Below are positions 18,001 to 24,236 of a stretch of 34,015 bases of DNA, piece after piece. Origin of the DNA: Deltaproteobacteria bacterium. GTDB taxonomy: Bacteria; UBA10199; 2-02-FULL-50-16; JAJFLM01. Both the position numbers and the translations under genes were made by a program. Under the pieces are notes generated by a model, which was not told the origin of the DNA, searched no databases, and saw nothing but the letters and a program-made list of their open reading frames with translations. Positions within the stretch are counted from its first letter, which is position 1; each line of letters opens with the position of its first letter. The stretch is taken from assembly GCA_021772655.1 (NCBI GenBank), contig JAJFLM010000098.1:1-34015 (forward strand), in the 5' to 3' direction.

Positions 18001-18138
18001 CCCAGCACGATAGAAATCGTCACCCCTTACCGTGTACAGGACATGGCCATCATGGAAGAAACGGGTTTCTTTCCAGTGATACGATTGAATACTTCAAAGA
18101 CAGGGCCAACACCTAAATGGGAGACGCTCACTCAATGA
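15043..18138 (+). CDS. Ser/Thr protein kinase with C-terminal FGE/SUMF1-like domain (kinase 2)
   Basis: 1031 residues; ATG with no Shine-Dalgarno site. The architecture is as in kinase 1. A helical N-terminal domain (1-205) comes first. The kinase (about 208-490) has all canonical motifs: LGQGGMGVVYRA, Lys239 in VAIK, HRDIKPDN (Asp345), DFG (363-365) and PEYIAPE. A helical linker with RIIEIFEEIAQWA-type helices and a beta-sandwich ('HPSLHSVAIPLPARP...VRVPLYLKG') follow. The FGE-like domain begins DFIIIPAGHVAS and has GPKVTNQQYLDY, TGITYPNALKYLD, LHEWKRAVRG, FPWGD and GFLVSGTR. No Cys occurs in the FGE-like part. It is the only one of the three with an unblemished kinase signature and so is the likeliest active enzyme. 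It is divergent from the MBL gene, and its TGA overlaps the ATG of kinase 3 (ATGA). Confidence 0.92.
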   Translation: MFTLAPALTNSTFLYATSLSSAAVPLPPDATLIHRQAVWELQGAIESQNHVSLAFAVPRIGAIAQELEQSDADEDKVQAAQILHTLLKTQYDENPEASIPSDKLLAELRQDSIIPEPTAESRAEASRYQQGIQRNTLLFGGPYPKLQRQTGLRFFDSEVPVEEAAERLAESVAVSLDEGVLKATTSDLTGFITRRALTAEGNTVTIQTEYKRTTVLGQGGMGVVYRARDMQLDRDVAIKMMHVQATDDRPDKEELRQEFIERFRNEARLQGGIETETIVRAYVTAVQGDGDPYLVMEMLKGSLGKIIDETNSGRRAFNLEEAVRFARQAAESLADVHARGLIHRDIKPDNFFISEKGRLKLGDFGIAISSKDVEQEDHSRVAGSPEYIAPECWEHRPDSFKRDVYALGAMLYEIFTGELPFSFNDLEPGQDPMRFIMMKSMTTDFEPVHLRAIDRQIPEALSNIISRALTKDPEERPTAHELLVSLLTFEAEVDLNVSAAMKHLNGREIEKSTEGGKSALATSWLDLLKNAAIGFKHAYDIVHSESIKDRIIEIFEEIAQWADTVGNDPERTAAIRELRRYDPDNFVAHELSQNIPVRIRYSTQSGLPLRVFADDEEFRVTLGRFTDEGGVLKWDGVKKTYPSPIKTLPLLPRGGNHQLRVDHPSLHSVAIPLPARPSSVAHVVRVPLYLKGETRLPGALKLPDDFIIIPAGHVASNIPGGRHSRQLPDEESWKPISYDYAMGPKVTNQQYLDYIIDEYAAVLEENDDIGEAGDNNFIDMALVAVGKRIPSHWNPRIRDKLARGLDLAASDYIDVDGRPLDLGAAVTGITYPNALKYLDVTYREHNKFNRENGYETRARPATLHEWKRAVRGNDVRMFPWGDRIISGVADWRFTGDFSQARIRANHDIYTDTRLGDWSPFSLMKQNGLERGIGFLVSGTRTMLSMDPEYVGAILEASGRLQHIDPNDKNQLAQVVFTVGGAYNAGPPSTIEIVTPYRVQDMAIMEETGFFPVIRLNTSKTGPTPKWETLTQ

Positions 18139-21100
18139 ACCTCCTCGCCTTTTCATCTTTGAATCAAGCCTCGTTACTCCTAGCCAGCGCCGGAGCGCCT
18201 GCTACGCAACATTCCGTCAGCGCGCAACAAAGCTATGTGGATGCGGCACGAGAAGTGCATACCCAAATTGGTCAAGGTATCCCCTTAATGACCAATGAAG
18301 ATGCGTATCAACTCACAACGCGTTTACTAAGTGGTATCCGCGCTTTACCAATGCTTTCCAACAATAGTACATCGCTAAGAGGCGGGATTGTTAAAGACGC
18401 TGAAGAACTCATCAATCGCTATGACAGAATTCGTACCATTGAAGCCGAGCGACCTGGCAGCATTGTCGCACCGCTTACCAAAAAAGGCTTTTTAAAATCA
18501 CTCGTCAAACGCAAACTGGCGCCTGAACAGGGTACTGATGAAGCCATTCAAGCGCACATTGATCGTTTCTTAACCGGCGCCGCTTTTATGCATGACGTAC
18601 CCTACGTTGATAACAGGGGCCACACTTTAACAGTCCAAAAATTGGACTTGGCTGCCGTACAAGCTGCTTATGCCAGCGCAGCAACACCCGCTGAGGATGA
18701 GACGCCTATTACAATTATGTCCGCTGAAACGGATACACCGGGACAAGACGCGCGCTCGCAACAAGCGATTCCCAGTATTGTTCCCATTAGCGTTTCTGAT
18801 CAAAAATCATTAATGATTAGAGACAGTGAAACCGGCGCCATCCACCCCTCTAAGTTCTATGAACTTGTCGAACTCGCTGAAGGAGGCGAAGCCAAAGTTT
18901 TTAAGGCGACACAACGCGATGCTGATCGCGCTGTCGCACTCAAAATTAGTACTGCTAAAGCTTTCTCAAAAGATGAGCATGCTAAGAACTTAAATGAAAT
19001 TCGCTTGCTCAGCGATAATGCTCCTGGTGCGATTCAAGTATATGATGCTGGATTCACGGCCGAAGACTTGCCTTATATTGCCATGCAATACATGAACCAA
19101 GGCACTATTTTTGATTATTTAGAGCGACACAACCTTCCAATGGAAGAACTCATCGAGATCTGTGAAGAAATTATTTATTCTATTGTACAAGCGAGTCATC
19201 AACGCGGCATCATTCATCGTGACATCAAGCCAGAGAATTTTTTAGTTCATCTGCTACCTGATAGAACCATCTCCGAATCCCGTAATGGCAGCGAACCTCC
19301 GGCACGGATGCGACGCATTATCAAAAGTGCCGACTATGGTATTGCTATTACACCCGAGGAGTTTGATGAACTTGACAGCGGCAGTCCGAAATATTTTGCC
19401 GGCACGCCTGAATATATGCCCAAGGAATCCTTCACCGGCAGCCCTCCTGACTTTCGCTTTGATGTTTTCTCCTTAGGAACCACATTATTTGAACTATTAA
19501 CCGGCAAACTTCCCTACCCGCAAAAAAAGGGAGAGGTTCATACGGCTTATATCGTGAGACGTATGGGAGAAGCGGCCCCCATAGCTAATCCCAAAGAGCT
19601 AAACCCACAAATACCACAGTGGCTGAACGACATTATCCTTAAAGCCATCGATAATGATCCGGAGCAACGCTTTGCTGATCCGACAGACATGCTCTTTGCT
19701 TTCATCACCCATGAAGCGCGCCAGTACGAACAAGGCGCTAGCACTCAAGTACGGCAAAAACGTAATACCTTGCAGCCACAATCATTGCGTGAACTAATGC
19801 GTCAAGACGCCGTGCAACGACGACGCTCTGAAAAACATCGCTTACGCATGTTAAGGCAAGCCATTAGCAAATACGAAGAGGCCTACCGTCGTTTTCCCTT
19901 AGAAGCCATTCGTCAGAAAATTGTGGAACTAACTTTTGCGCTTTGGCAAGAGGCCAGTCAACGCGGTATAGATGAGGACATCACGCGAACCCGCAACCGG
20001 CTCCGCGACTTATTGCCAGAATCAGATGCACGCTATCGCTTAGCTGATAAGGATGTAAATCTTACCTTTATAATTGACGGAGGTTTTGCGACGGGCGTCC
20101 AACCGAGTTTTCATTTTGCACGCGCACTGAATGAAGATGGTGACCTCTCTAACTCCGCCTATTCAGGCAAACAGCATAATGGTGTTTTCCAACATACCCT
20201 GCCACCTTTAGGTTCACATCGCCTGACCATGTTGGCTCCCCAACATATTCCGGTTGCCATCCCATTACCCCCTCAAGCAGGGGATTATACAGTTCGCATT
20301 CCGGTCTATCAACTCAGCCAGGTTCCACAGTGGGCTCGTGAAGAACATTTACTGATCCCCGCGGGGCAAGTGACCGCTTGGCGTGAAGGTGATTCGTACA
20401 GTGGTGAACGTGACAGCAGTCGCTTGAGAAGTGTCGACCATGATTTTATGATTGGTCCACTGGTCAGTAATCAAAATTGGATTGATTTTCTTTTTAAATA
20501 TGCCGAAATACACGGCCAAAAAGCGGCTATGCTACACATCCCACGCGATGAACATGGCTATCTCTGGCATTGGGATGACGGTGCCTTACGTTTTCTGGAC
20601 CGCAACAACTTGCCCGTTGAAACAAGCGTACCCGTCAACAATTATCATCCCAACTCAATTCAGGCATTTATTGACATCATGCGTCCCGGTGCAAGCCTCC
20701 CAACACTTGATCAATTAAAGTTAGCCGCCCGCGGTGTAGATGGCCGCAAATGGCCCTGGGGAGATATGAATCCCCATGGCGGTGAAGCCGCTTTCCAAAC
20801 GACAGGAGAGTCATCTGATTATGTCCGCTTACCAATTCATGAATCGATGATAGATCAGAGCCCCTACTCCGTATTTGATGAACATGGGCGCCCTATTTGT
20901 CAGATCAACCACATGATTGGTAATTTGGAACGACCTATTGATGTCCCTCCAAACCACGAAGAGCGTATCTTCGGAATCTATAAAATGGATCCGGAAAAAA
21001 TTTCTGCCGAACAAAAACAAGCTATTCTATGGAGCTTTGGTGCGGCCTACGACACGACACCTCGCGATGCCGAACAAGTCCATCGTCGCATGAATTTTAC

Positions 21101-21155
21101 CAGCTCACATCGTGTGGGTTTACAACTGGTTTATAATTTATCGGGCCCACGCTAA
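18135..21155 (+). CDS. Ser/Thr kinase paralogue, degenerate motifs, with FGE-like domain (kinase 3)
   Basis: 1006 residues from the ATG at 18135, which overlaps the stop of kinase 2 by 4 nt (ATGA) and so is probably translated by coupling; the track's start is six codons upstream inside kinase 2. The N-terminus is MNLLAFSSLNQASLLLASAG. The kinase domain (about 240-530) keeps Lys270 (VALK) and HRDIKPEN (Asp363). The glycine loop is LAEGGEAKVF, DFG is DYG (400-402), an insert rich in charged residues precedes it, and APE reads MPKE. Activity is therefore uncertain; it may be a slow kinase or pseudokinase partner of kinase 2. The end, from HLLIPAGQVTAW, is FGE-like (GPLVSNQNWIDFL, LPTLDQLKLAARGVDGRKWPWGD) with a single Cys, so the FGE copper site is absent. 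Its stop abuts the stop of the Rieske gene with no gap. Confidence 0.9.
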   Translation: MNLLAFSSLNQASLLLASAGAPATQHSVSAQQSYVDAAREVHTQIGQGIPLMTNEDAYQLTTRLLSGIRALPMLSNNSTSLRGGIVKDAEELINRYDRIRTIEAERPGSIVAPLTKKGFLKSLVKRKLAPEQGTDEAIQAHIDRFLTGAAFMHDVPYVDNRGHTLTVQKLDLAAVQAAYASAATPAEDETPITIMSAETDTPGQDARSQQAIPSIVPISVSDQKSLMIRDSETGAIHPSKFYELVELAEGGEAKVFKATQRDADRAVALKISTAKAFSKDEHAKNLNEIRLLSDNAPGAIQVYDAGFTAEDLPYIAMQYMNQGTIFDYLERHNLPMEELIEICEEIIYSIVQASHQRGIIHRDIKPENFLVHLLPDRTISESRNGSEPPARMRRIIKSADYGIAITPEEFDELDSGSPKYFAGTPEYMPKESFTGSPPDFRFDVFSLGTTLFELLTGKLPYPQKKGEVHTAYIVRRMGEAAPIANPKELNPQIPQWLNDIILKAIDNDPEQRFADPTDMLFAFITHEARQYEQGASTQVRQKRNTLQPQSLRELMRQDAVQRRRSEKHRLRMLRQAISKYEEAYRRFPLEAIRQKIVELTFALWQEASQRGIDEDITRTRNRLRDLLPESDARYRLADKDVNLTFIIDGGFATGVQPSFHFARALNEDGDLSNSAYSGKQHNGVFQHTLPPLGSHRLTMLAPQHIPVAIPLPPQAGDYTVRIPVYQLSQVPQWAREEHLLIPAGQVTAWREGDSYSGERDSSRLRSVDHDFMIGPLVSNQNWIDFLFKYAEIHGQKAAMLHIPRDEHGYLWHWDDGALRFLDRNNLPVETSVPVNNYHPNSIQAFIDIMRPGASLPTLDQLKLAARGVDGRKWPWGDMNPHGGEAAFQTTGESSDYVRLPIHESMIDQSPYSVFDEHGRPICQINHMIGNLERPIDVPPNHEERIFGIYKMDPEKISAEQKQAILWSFGAAYDTTPRDAEQVHRRMNFTSSHRVGLQLVYNLSGPR

Positions 21156-21467
21156 TTATGGATAGTACTCAATCAAGATATTATCTACTTCAACCTTTAC
21201 ATTATATTTACGGACACAAGCTGATGGATTTATAGGGGATTTTCCTGTCGTTACGTCAAACTCCCAACCATGCCAGGGGCAGGTCACAACCGTTCCGTCC
21301 AGCTCTCCCTCAACCAGTGGTGCGCCACGATGTGGGCAATTGCTATCCATGGCATAAAGTTGGTTGGCTATATTAAAGAGCGCGATCGGACGCTCATGCA
21401 CCTCGACAAGTTTACGACGCCCATTAGGCAATTCGGCCGCTTTAGCGACGCTAATCCATTCTGACAT
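21156..21467 (-). CDS. Small Rieske [2Fe-2S] ferredoxin
   Basis: 103 residues, the usual size for a stand-alone Rieske ferredoxin of the NirD or dioxygenase type. The cluster ligands are plain: CPHRGAP (Cys44, His46) and CPWHGWEF (Cys63, His66). Without a signal or membrane segment it should be a cytoplasmic electron carrier. No oxygenase, nitrite reductase or reductase gene is near, so its partner is unknown. It lies 54 nt downstream of the beta-helix gene on the same strand, and its stop codon directly abuts that of kinase 3, which is convergent. Confidence 0.95.
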   Translation of the reverse strand: MSEWISVAKAAELPNGRRKLVEVHERPIALFNIANQLYAMDSNCPHRGAPLVEGELDGTVVTCPWHGWEFDVTTGKSPINPSACVRKYNVKVEVDNILIEYYP

Positions 21468-21521
21468 GGACCGCTGTTTAACTTATGAAGATATTTTTAG
21501 GCAAGGGGTATTTGAGGGCCC

Positions 21522-24017
21522 TTACGTGACTCTTTTTAAGCGAAAACTTATCAGAACCGATAAGCCCAACAGCATCAGCCCAAACACCGAGGGATTTGCC
21601 CGCTGATCCAATAAGCTATTTTTACAGGCACCACTACCGCGCGCAAAGTTGCCCGCGGCATTTGCCGGATTGGTGCCTGCACCATCATCGCCAGCTGTAG
21701 CCGAGCCATCATCGCCGCCGCCAGCCGTATCACTACCGGCAGAGTCTCCACCCGCAGTATCACCGCCTGCTGTATCGCCACCCGTGGCTTCCATCAGGCA
21801 GTTCCCATCACAACCATCCCCTGGAGTGAGATTACCATCGTCACATTCTTCACCCGTTTGAACCGTCCCATCACCGCACACTTCATTCAAACACTGGCTG
21901 GAACAACCATCATCATCTGCGATATTACCATCATCACATTCTTCGCCTGCATCTACTTGGCCATCACCACAGATTTCAAATTCACAAATATCACTGCAAC
22001 CATCCCCGGCTGTGGTGTTGCCGTCGTCACATTCTTCACCCGTATCGAGAAAACCATCTCCACAAATTGGTGCCGCGGCCCCGACTTCGAAAGCTCCGCG
22101 ATCACATAAGCCATCTAAACGATTAAAAGTTCGTTGATCATCCCCTTCACACGCAGGGCTTCCTGTACCTGGAGTTGCTGGATTGGCGGTATCAATCGCT
22201 GGACTACCCGCTAGCAAGGCATGAGTATCTGTTAAGCCCCCATTACCTTGTAAGACATCTAACATCGCATCAATCGGAGACCCAGCTGTACCCACTAAAT
22301 CATTGGTACCCGTAAAACCCGTGCAGCCCGTACCATCCCCAATCAAATTATAATCCAATGAGATAAAGGCAATACCACCACAATCAACTGACGGTGCCGA
22401 CACCACCACACCATTGCCCGCTACAATCGAATTACTCACAGTGACCGTGCCAGGAAATGTAATCGGTCTATTATACAGCCCAGCTGCTTCCGAACTCTCA
22501 CCACCCCCCGATAAATCAAAACCATTTAGTGTGATGGTGGAATTATTAATCTCCACGGTCCCGGAATCATTCGCGACTCCGGATCCAGGCGCACGGCCCG
22601 AACGATTGCCACTGACAGTCACATTTCTCAAAAAGAGTTCGGCATCACTACCACCGACGTTCATAATACCGCCGCCCATACCACCAGACGAGTTGTTAGC
22701 AACGAGTGAATGCAGTACTGTCACCGTCCCGCCGCCGTCATCTTCTTCATGAAAAATGCCGCCACCGGAACCGGCAGTGTTATTACCACTGATTGTTGTC
22801 TCATCTATTAGAACGGTTCCATCTTCACTATACAAACCACCTGCATTCGCCTCGGCAAAATTATTGGTAATCGTACTGCGGTTGACCGTTACGGTCCCAC
22901 CATTATTAGAGATACAACCCCCGTAGCCCCCAAAGCTGCTGGCAAAATCAATATTTGCATTACAAGTCACATCATTAAGCGTCATGGTAGAATCGTTGCC
23001 ATTAGCCAGACCCATCCCATCACCACCAAACAAATTGTTTTCACTAATGCTGCCACCATTATGGGTATAACTAGCGCTAGGGCCCACATTCCAAACCCCA
23101 CCGCCAAAACCGCTACCGCCATCATTGCCGATGACATCTGTATTCGTGATAATGGCTGTCCCTCGGTTCAAAATACCACCCGCATCGTTCGAGCTATTCC
23201 CGTTGCCACTTTCCCCCACATCGGAGTCATTTATCGTCAACATGCCGCCGGTTGCATTAAAAATAGCTCCGCCTTCGCCTGCCTGATCAGTCGGTGTCGC
23301 TTCATTTTCAGTAAAAATAACTCGGGTTAATGTGGCGGTCCCTTCATTATAAATCGCACCCCCTAAACTCGCTCCACTGCCGCTCGTCCCGGTATTATTA
23401 GCTGCCATATTTTCAGAAAAAATTCCGTCTGTTACAGTCAGCATTGCCCCGGATAGATTAGAAATCGCACCACCACGTACAACCAAACTTGCGTCTGAAA
23501 ATTCAAGAGCAATATTATTGGCTAAAGTGATTGTATTAAGCGTCAGCGTACCTTCATTTAAAACACCTGCACCTTCACTGGCATGACTGCCCGTAATATT
23601 AAGCAGATTGAAAGTCGCCGTCACACCACTGTGAACGTGAAAAACCCGAATCGGTAACTGTGCTTGCGCTGAACTCACATCAACAGCTGTCGCTCCCGAA
23701 GGCGAAATTGTCAGATCGGCGGTTATGTCTAAGTCACCGACGGCCGCAATATCGTCATCACCGGGAAAGAACAGTGAAACAGAAGCCACTGAAATCACAA
23801 TATCATCAGCAGCTACCGTAAAGTTGGCCTCTTGAATCGCCGCGCGTAAGGTACAGTTTCCCTGCCCATCCGAACAAACCCCGTCACCAATATTATTATC
23901 AGTGCCATCAAAAGTAGAGTTTACGTTAAAAGTTGCTGCGTGCCCCGAAACAGACCAAACAATAATCGCTGTTACGATGGCAAGCAGGCCCCCAAGCCTT
24001 TGTAATGTTCGCCACAT
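21522..24017 (-). CDS. Surface beta-helix protein with Cys-rich repeats and C-terminal sorting tail
   Basis: 831 residues from the ATG at 24017, which gives a clean signal peptide (MWRTLQRLGGLLAIVTAIIVWSVSGHAA); the track's 57-residue extension runs back through a palindromic repeat. Next is NCTLRAAIQEAN, a CSLREA-type motif that precedes beta-helices. Then come many GGAIxN-like turns (GGAISN, GGAIYN, GGAIFN, GGILNR, GGVWNV, GGCISN, GGLYSE) of a right-handed beta-helix like chlamydial Pmp proteins. Three ~30-residue repeats CGDG..(D/Q)TGEECDDGN...GDGC follow (DUF4215/myxococcal Cys-rich type). A linker of GGDTAGGDSAG repeats leads to GSGACKNSLLDQ...VFGLMLLGLSVLISFRLKRVT. That tail is a Cys, a hydrophobic span and basic residues, as in MYXO-CTERM signals. 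It is likely anchored at the cell surface; the role could be adhesion. No calcium or enzyme motif was seen. Confidence 0.9.
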   Translation of the reverse strand: MWRTLQRLGGLLAIVTAIIVWSVSGHAATFNVNSTFDGTDNNIGDGVCSDGQGNCTLRAAIQEANFTVAADDIVISVASVSLFFPGDDDIAAVGDLDITADLTISPSGATAVDVSSAQAQLPIRVFHVHSGVTATFNLLNITGSHASEGAGVLNEGTLTLNTITLANNIALEFSDASLVVRGGAISNLSGAMLTVTDGIFSENMAANNTGTSGSGASLGGAIYNEGTATLTRVIFTENEATPTDQAGEGGAIFNATGGMLTINDSDVGESGNGNSSNDAGGILNRGTAIITNTDVIGNDGGSGFGGGVWNVGPSASYTHNGGSISENNLFGGDGMGLANGNDSTMTLNDVTCNANIDFASSFGGYGGCISNNGGTVTVNRSTITNNFAEANAGGLYSEDGTVLIDETTISGNNTAGSGGGIFHEEDDGGGTVTVLHSLVANNSSGGMGGGIMNVGGSDAELFLRNVTVSGNRSGRAPGSGVANDSGTVEINNSTITLNGFDLSGGGESSEAAGLYNRPITFPGTVTVSNSIVAGNGVVVSAPSVDCGGIAFISLDYNLIGDGTGCTGFTGTNDLVGTAGSPIDAMLDVLQGNGGLTDTHALLAGSPAIDTANPATPGTGSPACEGDDQRTFNRLDGLCDRGAFEVGAAAPICGDGFLDTGEECDDGNTTAGDGCSDICEFEICGDGQVDAGEECDDGNIADDDGCSSQCLNEVCGDGTVQTGEECDDGNLTPGDGCDGNCLMEATGGDTAGGDTAGGDSAGSDTAGGGDDGSATAGDDGAGTNPANAAGNFARGSGACKNSLLDQRANPSVFGLMLLGLSVLISFRLKRVT

Positions 24018-24171
24018 AATAAGCTTTAATAAAGCAAGATCAGTGCCAACTGGATAAAAAACTAACCTGGCGAAATAATTGACCTTTTTTAAGGCGAGGT
24101 TCTGTCCAGCTGTCAGAAAATCAACCCTAAAGGATAAATACAGTAAAAAAATGACGCCCGGGCAGCAACCC

Positions 24172-24199
24172 GTAGGGGCATATTGCAATACGCCCCTAC
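24172..24199. repeat. 28-nt imperfect palindrome, copy 2, in an intergenic region
   Basis: GTAGGGGCATATTG-CAATACGCCCCTAC: the two 14-nt arms pair with one mismatch. It sits between the divergent beta-helix gene and the RND gene, inside the false N-terminal extensions of both ORF-track entries (each starts MQYAPT because the repeat reads alike on both strands). See copy 1 at 3668. Confidence 0.85.
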
Positions 24200-24236
24200 A
24201 CGCTCCGCAAACTTGTCCCCAAACCTCTCATTTGAT

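Noticed and set aside
12081-21101. Diversity-generating retroelement, since FGE/C-type-lectin domains are common DGR targets
   Set aside because: No reverse transcriptase gene, no template repeat and no adenine-biased variable segment was seen. The three domains differ along their whole length, as ordinary paralogues do.
5398-21155. Anti-phage nucleotide-signalling system (CBASS or Pycsar type)
   Set aside because: The cyclase is a large class III adenylyl cyclase with ATPase and TPRs, and there is no small effector with a nucleotide-binding domain or membrane-lysis domain beside it. The other genes do not match known defence effectors.
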